31,944 bases of DNA, from assembly GCA_947630775.1 (NCBI GenBank), contig CANRIY010000004.1, positions 1-31,944 on the forward strand, in the 5' to 3' direction. This DNA is from an uncultured Clostridia bacterium (GTDB lineage Bacteria; Bacillota; Clostridia; Christensenellales; Borkfalkiaceae). The notes under the pieces are model-generated. The model worked only from the letters and a program-made list of their open reading frames with translations, searched no databases and was not told the origin of the DNA. A program made the position numbers and the translations under genes. Shown here one piece after another: positions 1-7,755 of the stretch. How positions within the stretch are numbered: position 1 is the first letter of the stretch; each line of letters starts with the position of its first letter.

Positions 1-147
1 GCGTCATTCTGAGCCGATAACACAGTACGCAGTCCAAAGAGCAATTCCCGAAGAATCTCGCGGGGGCAAACAGTTCGCTGTAGCGGCGAGATCCTTCGGG
101 ACATTCTTTCACGGACTTCGTACAGCCGTTCCTGCTCAGGATGACGC
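1..147. repeat. Intergenic palindromic repeat (GTCATTCTGAGC type)
   Basis: The ends are imperfect inverted repeats: GCGTCATTCTGAGC at 1-14 and GCTCAGGATGACGC at 134-147. A second nested pair is CCCGAAGAATCTCGC (about 48-62) against GCGAGATCCTTCGGG (about 86-100). Repeats of this shape are common between genes in many uncultured bacteria. There is no ORF inside. The element may continue beyond the left edge. Confidence 0.7.
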
Positions 148-169
148 CGCCCGTTCCCTTGGCGCGCTC

Positions 170-229
170 CTCGGCTCCCCCTCGAGGGGGAGCTGTCGCG
201 CTGCTCTTGCGCGACTGAGGGGGTGTCGT
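170..229 (-). repeat. Dispersed GC-rich repeat, copy A
   Basis: On the minus strand this reads GACACCCCCTCAGTCGCG, then a short variable hairpin, then GACAGCTCCCCCTCGAGGGG and AGCCGAG. The same arrangement occurs at 4244-4306 and 17595-17659, with a shorter relative at 4386-4434. Each copy contains a CCCCCTCGAGGGGG-type palindrome and a (G/A)CGCG-type stem. It is non-coding and probably a small mobile or REP-like element. Confidence 0.7.
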
Positions 230-239
230 TCTCAATCAC

Positions 240-366
240 GTCATGCTGCCCCGCGCGCATTCTTATTACACTAAGCGCGGCACGAGCGGGCGCCGCCCGC
301 GAAGTAGCCCGTCGAAGCATCACCTTATTTATAATGCGGTGCCCCTTCGACAAGCTCAGGGTGACG
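240..366 (+). repeat. Long dispersed repeat, left copy (inverted partner at 4520-4667)
   Basis: From GTCATGCTGCCCCGCGCGC onward this stretch matches the reverse complement of 4520-4667. There is one mismatch over the first ~80 bp, then small indels, and a shared CAGGGTGACG end. The right copy has an extra hairpin (CGCCGCTTTTGTCAGCGGCG) where this copy has AAGCT. The repeat overlaps the 3' end of the flavin reductase gene and supplies its stop codon. Confidence 0.85.
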
Positions 367-834
367 TAAGATCTCCACGACTTCGCCGACGTAAAATGTG
401 TGAGGGGGTTCCCCGACATAGTATCTCGATTTTACGTCTGCGGGGATCGCGTTCAGGTCCAGATCCTGCCTGTAAAGTTTCCTCAGAACGAGGGTCTTTT
501 CCGCCTCGAGGAACGTCACGGCGCGGCCGAGAAAGCGGGGGTGGAGCCCCGCCACCCCGATCTTATCGCCGTCCCTTCCGGAAAGGGAGCCGCAGACCGA
601 CAGCGCGCGGCGGCAATTTGCGGGGTAAAAACTCACCGTAAAATACTCGTTTTCTTCCATAAAGCGGTGGGTGTAGCGGATGGGCTTTACGTAGACGGTG
701 GCAACGGGTTTCCCCCAAAGGGTGCCGAGGCCGCCCCAGCCGATCGTCATCGTATTGAAATTTCCCTCCGTTCCCGCCGTGAGAAGCGCCCACTGCTTGT
801 CGAAAAGTTCAAAAGATCTCGCCTGAAATTCCAT
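325..834 (-). CDS. Flavin reductase-like FMN-binding protein
   Basis: This encodes about 169 residues and resembles the flavin reductase-like (split-barrel, FMN-binding) family. Recognisable segments are FNTMTIGWGGLGTLWGKP near the N terminus, RYTHRFMEENEYFTVSF, and SGRDGDK. Such proteins bind FMN and either reduce free flavin with NAD(P)H or act as small cytoplasmic flavoproteins; the substrate here is unknown. The start at 834 is chosen because AAGGAGGTCAG sits directly before the ATG. An earlier ATG at 855 would place the ribosome site inside the gene. The gene lies 51 bp downstream of ku on the same strand but has its own promoter. Its last twelve codons, encoding HPELVEGAPHYK, lie inside a dispersed repeat, so the original C terminus was probably replaced. 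Confidence 0.85.
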   Translation of the reverse strand: MEFQARSFELFDKQWALLTAGTEGNFNTMTIGWGGLGTLWGKPVATVYVKPIRYTHRFMEENEYFTVSFYPANCRRALSVCGSLSGRDGDKIGVAGLHPRFLGRAVTFLEAEKTLVLRKLYRQDLDLNAIPADVKSRYYVGEPPHTFYVGEVVEILRHPELVEGAPHYK

Positions 835-853
835 TCTGACCTCCTTTTCGGAC

Positions 854-882
854 ATTATAGCACGGCTTGCGGCGGAAATCAA
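854..882 (-). promoter_or_regulatory. Sigma70-type promoter for the flavin reductase
   Basis: On the minus strand there is TTGATT (882-877), a 17-bp spacer, and a perfect TATAAT (859-854). The transcript would start near 847, leaving a very short leader that begins almost at the AGGAGG ribosome site (845-840). Confidence 0.75.
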
Positions 883-885
883 CCG

Positions 886-1704
886 TTACGCCTCTTTTCG
901 GCTTTTCGGGGTGCGCGTGCGCGTCTTGGCGGGCTTGGAAGCGCTCTTCTGCGCCGATCGGACGCTCGCCTTGAGAGCCTCCATGAGGTCGAGGACGACG
1001 CCCGTCTTCTCCTCTTTGGGCGCGACGACGGCCTTCCCCGCGATCTTATCCGCAATGAGGGATTTGAGTTTTTCCTGAAATTCGTCCTTGTATTTTTCGG
1101 GCTCGAAGGGTGCTTCCATGCCCTTGATGAGCTGCTCCGCCATATCGAGTTCCGCTTCCGTCACGCTCGGACGTTCGTAATCGACGTCGATCTCTTTGAT
1201 GTCCGCCTGATACAGAAGGGTCTGGATGAGGACCCCGTCCTCGCGCGGAAGGATCACGAGCATTTTTTCCGAACTTCCGAACACCGACTTTCCGAGCGCC
1301 GCCCGTTGCGCCCTGAGCATGGCTTTTCGCAGGAGCTCCAACGCCTTCCCCCCGCCCTTTTGGGGGACGGCATGATACGCCTTGTCGTAGTAGAGGGGAC
1401 TGATCTCATCGAGCGCGACAAAACTCAGGATCGTGATGGTGCGGTCCTTTTCCGTCTTGATCTTCTCGATCTCTTCGTCGGTGATGACGACGTATTGGTC
1501 CTTTGCGTACTGATATCCGCGCACGATATCCTCATTTTTGACTTCCTTTCCGCAGTGCGCGCAGACTTTTTTGTAGCGGATGCGCGATTTATCCGCCTTG
1601 TGCAGTTGATTGAAGCTGATGTCGCTGTCCTGCGTCGCCGTGTAGAGGTTGACGGGGATATACACCAGCCCGAACGAGATCGCGCCCTTTTGAGTGATCG
1701 CCAT
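886..1704 (-). CDS. ku: Ku, bacterial non-homologous end-joining protein
   Basis: This is a 272-residue bacterial Ku. The homodimer forms a ring that threads onto double-strand DNA ends and recruits LigD. The N terminus has the family signature KGAISFGLVYIPVNLYTAT, followed by a CAHCGKEV pair of cysteines, DIVRGYQYAKDQYVVIT and a Ku-core region. The C terminus (about 245-272) is lysine- and arginine-rich, as in bacterial Ku proteins that contact DNA and LigD through this tail. The ATG at 1704 is preferred because it starts at the conserved MAITQKGAISFG. A GTG 48 bp upstream is in frame but would add an atypical extension. The ribosome site is weak (GGGGAA). ligD is divergent, with only 59 bp between the starts, the classical functional pairing. 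Confidence 0.95.
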   Translation of the reverse strand: MAITQKGAISFGLVYIPVNLYTATQDSDISFNQLHKADKSRIRYKKVCAHCGKEVKNEDIVRGYQYAKDQYVVITDEEIEKIKTEKDRTITILSFVALDEISPLYYDKAYHAVPQKGGGKALELLRKAMLRAQRAALGKSVFGSSEKMLVILPREDGVLIQTLLYQADIKEIDVDYERPSVTEAELDMAEQLIKGMEAPFEPEKYKDEFQEKLKSLIADKIAGKAVVAPKEEKTGVVLDLMEALKASVRSAQKSASKPAKTRTRTPKSRKEA

Positions 1705-1707
1705 ATC

Positions 1708-1736
1708 TTGGTTATTCCCCGTTTTTGCCTCATAAA
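1708..1736 (+). promoter_or_regulatory. Possible ligD promoter
   Basis: TTGGTT (1708-1713), a 17-bp spacer and CATAAA (1731-1736) lie between the divergent ku and ligD starts. The spacing is right, but the -10 matches poorly. No clear minus-strand promoter for ku was identified in this 59-bp gap. Confidence 0.35.
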
Positions 1737-1763
1737 AACGGATTTTTTTCACAATCTGTCCGT

Positions 1764-4235
1764 ATGGAAGATAAAAAATTGGAAGCCTACCGCAAAAAGC
1801 GCGATTTCACGGCGACGCCCGAACCCGCGGGGCGCGTTAAACGGAAGAGGCGCCGCGACCTGCGGTTTTCCGTCCAGCATCATCTCGCAAGGGCGGATCA
1901 TTATGATTTACGGCTGGAACTGGACGGCGTCGCCCTGAGCTGGGCGGTGCCAAAGGGCCCCTCCTACCGCACGGCCGATAAGCGGCTCGCTCTGCGCGTC
2001 GAGGATCATCCCGTGGACTATATGGACTTTGAGGGCGTGATCCCCAAGGGGCAGTACGGCGGCGGGACGGTCATGCTCTGGGACGAGGGAACATGGACGC
2101 CCCGCTTCGATCCCGAAAAGGGCTTAAGGGACGGTTCCCTCAAATTCCGCCTCGACGGAAAACGCCTCAAGGGGGATTGGGCGCTTGTCAGGATCAAGAG
2201 CGAAGAAAAGGATGACGCGTGGCTCCTCATCAAGGAGAGGGACGAGTTCGCAAAGCGGAGTGCAGGCATCAGCGCCTATCGGACGGGCGTCCGCTCGGGA
2301 AGTACCATGTCCGAGATCCGCCGCGCAAGCGGTACCATGTCCGAAGAAAATGGCGGTACCATGTCCGAAAACTATCGCAAAAATCAAAAGAACCCATTTC
2401 AGAGCACAGAAGTCATGCTTGCCCGCCTTGTCGACGCGCTTCCCTCGGACATGGGGTGGGCCTACGAGCTCAAATACGACGGCCACAGAACGCTCGCCTA
2501 TCTTCAAGGGGGCGCCGTTCGGCTGGATACCCGAAACGGACACGACAGAACGGATTCTTTCCCCGCTGTCGTGAAAGCGCTCAAAGATCACTTCGGCACG
2601 CGGGCGGCAGTCTTGGACGGCGAGATGGTCGTCGCGGGGAAGAACGGCGTTCCCGACTTTTCCGCCTTGCAATCCTATGTCAAAAGCGGAAAGGGGGAGG
2701 GACTATGCTATGTGCTTTTCGATCTCCTCGCCCTCGACGGAGAGGATCTCAGGGAGCGTCCTCTCCTCGAACGGAAAAAGAAATTAAAAGAGCTTCTCCG
2801 CGGGGCGCCGCCCGTCCTCTCTTACAGCGAGCACACGGAAACAATGACGGAGCGGGACGTCCGCGCGATCGGGAAGAGCGGCATGGAGGGCATCGTCGCC
2901 AAAAGGGCAGATTCTTTTTATACGGCGGGCAAAAACGGCGACTGGATCAAGCTCAAATTCCGCAAGGGACAGGAGTTCGTCATCGGCGGGTATACGAAGG
3001 GGGAGGACGGGAATTTGAAGTCTCTTCTCGTCGGATATTATCGGGGCGGCGCCCTCGTGTTTGCGGGAAGCGTGGGCACGGGGTTCGGCGGGAACGAGCG
3101 AAAATCCCTCACAGAGGCGCTGTCTGCGATCGAAACTGCGGACTCCCCGTTTGAAACGCCCAAGCGCCGCAAAAATGCCGTCTGGACGGAGCCCCTTCTC
3201 GCCGCGCAGGTGGAGTTTGCGGAAATGACGGCGGCGGGGCTCTTGCGGCAGGCAAGTTTTTGCGGGCTCAGGCAGGATAAAGATCCGAAAGAGATCGTCC
3301 TCGAGCGTCCGTCTGTCAACGGGAAAGACGAAAAGAAGGATACCCATGTCCGAAAACCCTCGTCTACTCCCGAAAAGGGGAATGAAAAGGACGGGGCGAC
3401 GTTTTTGGGGATCACGGTCACCCATCCCGAAAAAGTTATGTTCCCCGGGATCGGACTCAGGAAGGGAGATCTCGCCGCCTATTACGCCGAAGCGGCGCCC
3501 CGCATGCTTCCGTATGTCAAAGACAGGCTGTTGAGCCTTGTCTGCTGTCCTGACGGGATCGAAAAGGAGAGCTTCTTCCGCCGTCATTTGGATGGGAACT
3601 TCGAGGGCGTAAGATTTGCGCCCGCAGAGGATGGCGGGGAGTACTTTTACACGGTGAGCGGGAAGGGGATCCTCTCTCTGGTGCAATATAACGCCGTGGA
3701 ATTCCACATCCGCGGCTGTAAAAAGGGCGCGGAAAGGCCTGATATGATGGTATTCGACCTCGACCCCGACGAGGGGCTTCCCCTTCGCGAAGTCAGACGG
3801 GGGGTGAGAGAGGTCGGGGAGCTTCTGAAAACGCTCGGGCTTCGGTCCTTTCTCAAAACGAGCGGCGGGAAGGGATACCATATCGTCGTGCCCATCCGCT
3901 CGGGCGTCAAACAGGAAAATCTCAGGGATTTCTCCAAAAAGGCTGTGGAAATATTGGAGCGCGAACACCCCGACCGCTACACCTCCTCCCTTTCGAAGGC
4001 GGCGCGGAGGGGGAAGATCTTCATCGACTGGCAGCGCAATACGCAGGGAGCCACGTTCGTCGCGCCGTACAGCGTGCGGGCAAGGCGCGGCGCCCCCGTC
4101 TCCATGCCGATCGGCTGGGAAGAGCTCGGCAAGATCGCTCCTGACGGCATCACGGTCAAAACCGCTCTCCGCCGCATGGAAAACGACCCGTGGAAGGATT
4201 TTTTCACCGTAAAAAAAGCGCAGAGTCTGCGCTGA
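1764..4235 (+). CDS. ligD: Multifunctional ATP-dependent DNA ligase D (PE-LIG-POL)
   Basis: This 823-residue enzyme processes and seals the double-strand breaks held by Ku. Three domains can be read in order. First is the 3'-phosphoesterase (about 1-165), with H40, H46 and D48 in VQHHLARADHYDLRLELDG and H82 in VEDHPVDY. Second is the ATP-dependent ligase with OB fold (about 215-520), with nucleotidyl lysine K237 in KYDGHR, DGEMV and EGIVAKR. Third is the primase-polymerase domain (about 550-823), with the metal-binding pair D665/D667 in FDLDPD and SGGKGYHIVVP. This is the Pseudomonas-type order, not the mycobacterial POL-first order. The start at 1764 matches the usual N terminus; a start at 1725 would read through the presumed promoter. 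The PE-LIG linker is odd: it carries three close copies of GTMSE/STMSE (2304-2370). Confidence 0.95.
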   Translation: MEDKKLEAYRKKRDFTATPEPAGRVKRKRRRDLRFSVQHHLARADHYDLRLELDGVALSWAVPKGPSYRTADKRLALRVEDHPVDYMDFEGVIPKGQYGGGTVMLWDEGTWTPRFDPEKGLRDGSLKFRLDGKRLKGDWALVRIKSEEKDDAWLLIKERDEFAKRSAGISAYRTGVRSGSTMSEIRRASGTMSEENGGTMSENYRKNQKNPFQSTEVMLARLVDALPSDMGWAYELKYDGHRTLAYLQGGAVRLDTRNGHDRTDSFPAVVKALKDHFGTRAAVLDGEMVVAGKNGVPDFSALQSYVKSGKGEGLCYVLFDLLALDGEDLRERPLLERKKKLKELLRGAPPVLSYSEHTETMTERDVRAIGKSGMEGIVAKRADSFYTAGKNGDWIKLKFRKGQEFVIGGYTKGEDGNLKSLLVGYYRGGALVFAGSVGTGFGGNERKSLTEALSAIETADSPFETPKRRKNAVWTEPLLAAQVEFAEMTAAGLLRQASFCGLRQDKDPKEIVLERPSVNGKDEKKDTHVRKPSSTPEKGNEKDGATFLGITVTHPEKVMFPGIGLRKGDLAAYYAEAAPRMLPYVKDRLLSLVCCPDGIEKESFFRRHLDGNFEGVRFAPAEDGGEYFYTVSGKGILSLVQYNAVEFHIRGCKKGAERPDMMVFDLDPDEGLPLREVRRGVREVGELLKTLGLRSFLKTSGGKGYHIVVPIRSGVKQENLRDFSKKAVEILEREHPDRYTSSLSKAARRGKIFIDWQRNTQGATFVAPYSVRARRGAPVSMPIGWEELGKIAPDGITVKTALRRMENDPWKDFFTVKKAQSLR
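4211..4233 (-). terminator. Minus-strand intrinsic terminator inside the 3' end of ligD
   Basis: AGCGCAG (4217-4223), a 3-nt loop and CTGCGCT (4227-4233) form a 7-bp stem. On the minus strand it is followed by seven T residues (4217-4211). It would stop transcripts running leftward from tag before they go deep into ligD in antisense. It overlaps the last ligD codons. Confidence 0.55.
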
Positions 4236-4243
4236 TTGGGGGC

Positions 4244-4306
4244 GGCGACACCCCCTCAGTCGCGCAAGGGCGCGCGACAGCTCCCCCTCGAAGGGGGAGC
4301 CGAGGG
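4244..4306 (+). repeat. Dispersed GC-rich repeat, copy B
   Basis: Same layout as copy A: GACACCCCCTCAGTCGCG, a GCGCGCGAC arm, then CAGCTCCCCCTCGAAGGGGG and AGCCGAGGG. It starts 9 bp after the ligD stop codon. Most of the 4236-4671 gap is repeat; no gene is seen in it. Confidence 0.7.
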
Positions 4307-4385
4307 ACGCGGTAGTCCCTCTCGCTGCCCCTTTTAGGGGAAGTCCCCGAAGGGGAAAGGGGTTTCAAACACGGCGGGAAACCCA

Positions 4386-4434
4386 AAACCCCTCAGTCAC
4401 CTGCGGTGACAGCTCCCCTGAGAGGGACGCCAAG
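4386..4434 (+). repeat. Dispersed repeat, short variant D
   Basis: AACCCCTCAGTCACC, a GGTGACAGCTCCCC arm and GAGAGGGACGCCAAGGG. The CCCTCAGTCACC/GGTGAC core relates it to copies A-C, but the second palindrome is shortened. It is followed at about 4480-4505 by another GC-rich palindrome (CCCCCTCCTGAGGAGGGGG). Confidence 0.5.
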
Positions 4435-4519
4435 GGAACAGGGAATGACGCGGGGGGCAGGGACAGCTGAGTAGCCCCCTCCTGAGGAGGGGGTAGGGGG
4501 TGGGCAACAGTTCCTAAAT

Positions 4520-4667
4520 GCGTCACCCTGAGCCGCCGCTGACAAAAGCGGCGTGTCGAAGGGTCACCGCATTATAAAATAAGGTGATGCTTCGACAGGC
4601 TACTTCGCGGGCGGCGCCCGCTCGTGCCGCGCTTAGTGTAATAAGAATGCGCGCGGGGCAGCATGAC
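4520..4667 (-). repeat. Long dispersed repeat, right copy (inverted partner at 240-366)
   Basis: Reverse complement of the 240-366 element, ending in GCAGCATGAC five bases from the tag stop codon. It carries an internal hairpin, CCGCCGCTGACAAAAGCGGCG, that the left copy lacks. No terminal target-site duplication is obvious. There is no ORF or transposase. Confidence 0.85.
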
Positions 4668-4671
4668 ATAT

Positions 4672-5247
4672 TTAGAATGCCCTCCGATAATCGCAATACT
4701 CCCAGTGGTCGTTGATGACGCCGATCCCCTGCAAATAGGAATAGACGATCGTCGGGCCGACGAACTTGAACCCGCGCCTTTTGAGCTCCGCGCTGACCTT
4801 TTCCGAGAGCGCGTCCTTCGCGGGCATGTCCTTGATATCCGACAGATGATGGTCGATTGTCTTTCCGCCCGTAAAGCTCCAAATGAAGGCGTCGAAACTG
4901 CCGAATTCCTCTTGTACTTTGAGGAAAGCCCGCGCGTTCGTAATTGCCGCGTTGATCTTGCTGCGGTTGCGGATGATGCCCTGATCGCGCATGAGTGCTT
5001 CCACCTTTTCTTCCCCGTAATTTGCCACGGTCTGGGGGTCGAACCCGTCAAACGCCTTACGGAAATTTTCTTCCTTTTCCAAAATCAGATTCCAGCTGAC
5101 ACCCGCCTGCATCCCCTCCAGTACAAGCATGGCGAAAAGTTCATTTTCCCGATGTTCCGCTTTGCACCATCTTGTATCGTGATAGCGCAAAACTTTTTCG
5201 GAGACTTTTCCGTTGCCGAAGCTGAAATTACACCGTTTCTTTTCCAT
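4672..5247 (-). CDS. tag: DNA-3-methyladenine glycosylase I
   Basis: This 191-residue protein belongs to the Tag family of base-excision glycosylases, which remove 3-methyladenine from alkylated DNA. Family landmarks are RCNF at the N terminus, YHDTRWC, then LVLEGMQAGVSWNLIL, which includes the conserved Glu and Trp of the base pocket, KEENFRKAFDGFDP, and a C-terminal NDHWEYC. The N-terminal Cys, the YHD His and the final H-x3-C are placed to form the zinc-binding site known from E. coli Tag. The ATG at 5247 is chosen because the longer frame upstream reads through the promoter region and does not resemble the family. The ribosome site is weak (TTTGGAATAAG). With Ku and LigD it forms a small DNA-repair neighbourhood. 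Confidence 0.93.
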   Translation of the reverse strand: MEKKRCNFSFGNGKVSEKVLRYHDTRWCKAEHRENELFAMLVLEGMQAGVSWNLILEKEENFRKAFDGFDPQTVANYGEEKVEALMRDQGIIRNRSKINAAITNARAFLKVQEEFGSFDAFIWSFTGGKTIDHHLSDIKDMPAKDALSEKVSAELKRRGFKFVGPTIVYSYLQGIGVINDHWEYCDYRRAF

Positions 5248-5279
5248 GATCTTATTCCAAAGGATGATTTTTGTTGTAA

Positions 5280-5308
5280 AGTATAACACATGCGGGCACG
5301 GAAAGCAA
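5280..5308 (-). promoter_or_regulatory. Sigma70-type promoter for tag
   Basis: On the minus strand there is TTGCTT (5308-5303), a 17-bp spacer and TATACT (5285-5280), about 33 bp upstream of the tag ATG. It lies back to back with the rightward promoter at 5328-5356. Confidence 0.7.
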
Positions 5309-5327
5309 GAAATTTCTCCCGCAGGGG

Positions 5328-5356
5328 TTGAATCGCCCGCCCGATTGTGATATAAT
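5328..5356 (+). promoter_or_regulatory. Sigma70-type promoter for the HD-RyR-SLOG / TIR operon
   Basis: TTGAAT (5328-5333), a 17-bp spacer and a perfect TATAAT (5351-5356). The expected start is near 5363, giving a leader of about 90 nt before the ATG at 5454. The next ribosome site is AAGGAG (5442-5447). No obvious operator palindrome was seen in the leader. Confidence 0.8.
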
Positions 5357-5453
5357 CCGAATAAGGAATTTCTCAAATGTCGTTCACGGGATATCAGTAT
5401 TGGGCATGAGTGAGTAAAATTTCAAATCAAAATATCACTTGAAGGAGATGTTT

Positions 5454-7715
5454 ATGAAACCCTTATCCGTATGGAGCAACAAGTTTTTCGAAATGCTCGA
5501 CATGAGCGATTATGCAAGGCCCGAGACCGCCGAGAGCGACAAGCTGTGCTTTCAGAATTCTCTGAAACAGTTTTTGGCGAGCGGGCAGAAAGAGGACGCC
5601 TTTTCCGTATATTTCTGTTTCAGCGAGATCTTTCAGCTGTTCGGGCAAGGGTATGAAAACACCAAGAAGTTGATCGAGATGCTTTCCGACCATGAGTATC
5701 ACTCGGGGGAGCTCCTCTCGAAGCACCGCGACCACTATTCCCATTCCGTCTATGTTTTCGCGCTCGGGCTTGCATTTTACGCGAATGACGCCGCTTTCCG
5801 CAGAAATTATCTCTCCTTCTATCACCTTGAGGAGGACGGCCGATCTGCGTATAATTTCTTGAGGTTCTGGGGCATGGTGGCACTCTTTCACGACATCGGC
5901 TATCCCTTCCAGCTTGCCCACGAACAGATCAAGACGTATACCGAAGAGGTCTGGGGAAAGGGGGAGCCGACCAGTCCTTTCGTCTCCTATGGCAATTTCG
6001 AGATGTTCATCAAGCTCAACGAATCTGCGCGCAAATATCTTTCGGAAGTTTTTCCCGGGGCGAAGCCGTTCTTTACTTATCACGATCTTCTCGCTTACGG
6101 TTTGCTGAAGCGGGAGGGGTACGATCCCGAAGCCGTATGTGAAAAACTCACCGAACGCGTCGTCAAACAGCCGGATTTTATGGACCACGGCTATTTCAGC
6201 GCCGTGATCCTGGCGCGGCAGATCTTTTCGCTCCCCGAATATCATTTCGATATGCAGTGTCTCGACGTCCTCACCGCGATTCTTCTGCATAATAATTTCA
6301 ACAAATATGATGCGCCCGATAAGCATCCCATCCGTTTTGACGAACACCCGCTTGCGTACCTCATCATTCTGTGCGACGAACTCCAGTGCTGGGACCGCCT
6401 CGCCTACGGAAAGATCAGCAAGCGCGACCCGATCGCTTGGGATTTTGCACTGGATATTTCGGAAAACGCACTGCTTGTTTCATATACCTACGAGTCCTTT
6501 GATACGCGCACCTATAACGACGATCTGAAACTGAACGTCGGGCTCAACAAAAATTATTCCGAGATGGACCGCGGCGTGTTTGTGGAAAAGATCCGCAGCT
6601 ATGTCGATACGCCGCTCAAGATCATCGTGAGGACGGAGGAAAAGAAAAAGCAGAAAAAGACGAATCTGTTTGCTTCGGACGATAATTTCATCGGTCTGTG
6701 CGACCTCGCCAAGGCGATCCATGCAAGCTATAACGATCATTGCATGTCGCTCAGCAGCGATTTCATCAGCGAGGACTTCGGGAAACTCGATCTCGAGTTC
6801 AAACTCTCCAATATCGAGCAGGCAAAATCCTACGGCTATAAACTCGAGCTCATCAACTGCTTTTACAGCAGAAAAGATCTCGATTACCCCGTGGTGGAAG
6901 ATTTTAATCAGGTGGAGGCAAGCTATACGGACAATCTCGGCTTTTTGTGCCGCGAGGAGCATGTCCGCTGGGTCAAAGAGAAACTTGCCATGGGGTGGAA
7001 GTACGGGACGGATTATACGACCCGCGAGGAGCGCAACCGCAAAAAGATCCATAAAGACATCGTCCCGTATGAAATGCTGGCGAAAGACGAACGCTCCAAA
7101 GACGAGCTCATGGTGAGGAATATCCTCGGGCTCTTGAAAAAGTTCGACAGCAACATCAAAATTTACAATTTCCGTACGGGCAGAAAGCCCAATCTTGAGA
7201 TCGCAGGCACGGGGCACCGTTACTTCAACGACGATACCGAAAGGATGAAGGGGCGTATCAAGGAGATTCTGGAACAATACAGCAAGACGAACCATGTGAT
7301 TGTGCGGACCTGTTTTGCCTACGGCGCCGACCAGCTCATCGCGGAATGTGCGTTGGAATTGGGGCTGACCCTGAAAGCCGACCTGCCGATGCCCGTCGAG
7401 CAGTATATCGAAAACGTACGGCAGGACGTCCTCTCGCACGGACGGGCGTTTACCGAAGAGGACGAACTCAGGATGCGGCACCTTTTGGCGCAAACAGTCG
7501 TGTGCAGAGTTGTAGAGGATCCGAAATTCACTTATGCGGAAGCCAACAAGTATATCGTCGGAAAATGCGATAAGCTGATCGCCCTCTGGGACAGGAAAGA
7601 GATCCCGCTCGAAGACTACGACGGACGGCCCATCAACCGCGGCGGGACGTACGATTGCATCAAAATGGCGGAAGCCCACAGAAAAGAGGTCATCATCGTC
7701 GATTGCTACCGCTGA
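5454..7715 (+). CDS. HD-domain phosphohydrolase fused to RyR and SLOG domains
   Basis: This is a soluble 753-residue protein with three recognisable parts. The N-terminal half (about 60-330) looks like an HD metal-dependent phosphohydrolase: H97, the H146-D147 doublet in LFHDIGYPF, H245 in DHGYFSA, H279, and D308 in ILCDELQCWDR. At about 495-570 is a RyR-type domain: EEHVRWVKEKLAMGWKYG, then KIHKDIVPYEML. The last ~175 residues start EIAGTGHRYFNDD, continue with ADQLIAECALELGL, and end CDKLIALWD with GGTYDCIKMAEAH. This is a SLOG-like Rossmann fold related to the nucleotide-sensing domain of ThsA. The ATG at 5454 follows AAGGAG by 6 nt; the TTG at 5439 would absorb the ribosome site. It is first in an operon with the TIR protein. 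I infer a sensor/effector: SLOG or RyR binds a small molecule and HD hydrolyses nucleotides or nucleic acid. The activity is unproven. Confidence 0.8.
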   Translation: MKPLSVWSNKFFEMLDMSDYARPETAESDKLCFQNSLKQFLASGQKEDAFSVYFCFSEIFQLFGQGYENTKKLIEMLSDHEYHSGELLSKHRDHYSHSVYVFALGLAFYANDAAFRRNYLSFYHLEEDGRSAYNFLRFWGMVALFHDIGYPFQLAHEQIKTYTEEVWGKGEPTSPFVSYGNFEMFIKLNESARKYLSEVFPGAKPFFTYHDLLAYGLLKREGYDPEAVCEKLTERVVKQPDFMDHGYFSAVILARQIFSLPEYHFDMQCLDVLTAILLHNNFNKYDAPDKHPIRFDEHPLAYLIILCDELQCWDRLAYGKISKRDPIAWDFALDISENALLVSYTYESFDTRTYNDDLKLNVGLNKNYSEMDRGVFVEKIRSYVDTPLKIIVRTEEKKKQKKTNLFASDDNFIGLCDLAKAIHASYNDHCMSLSSDFISEDFGKLDLEFKLSNIEQAKSYGYKLELINCFYSRKDLDYPVVEDFNQVEASYTDNLGFLCREEHVRWVKEKLAMGWKYGTDYTTREERNRKKIHKDIVPYEMLAKDERSKDELMVRNILGLLKKFDSNIKIYNFRTGRKPNLEIAGTGHRYFNDDTERMKGRIKEILEQYSKTNHVIVRTCFAYGADQLIAECALELGLTLKADLPMPVEQYIENVRQDVLSHGRAFTEEDELRMRHLLAQTVVCRVVEDPKFTYAEANKYIVGKCDKLIALWDRKEIPLEDYDGRPINRGGTYDCIKMAEAHRKEVIIVDCYR

Positions 7716-7755
7716 GGGGTTTCTGATCGTTCCCGCGCTTGTACCGAAAGCCGCC

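Noticed and set aside
400..1938. Long plus-strand open frame (512 codons) opposite flavin reductase and Ku
   Set aside because: It is antisense to two clearly recognised genes, its translation resembles no family, and it lacks a ribosome site; it follows from GC-rich codon structure.
240..4667. Composite transposon bounded by inverted repeats
   Set aside because: The repeats have no transposase ORF, no clear terminal inverted ends and no target duplication; similar small repeats occur elsewhere in the window, so they are better seen as dispersed non-coding elements.
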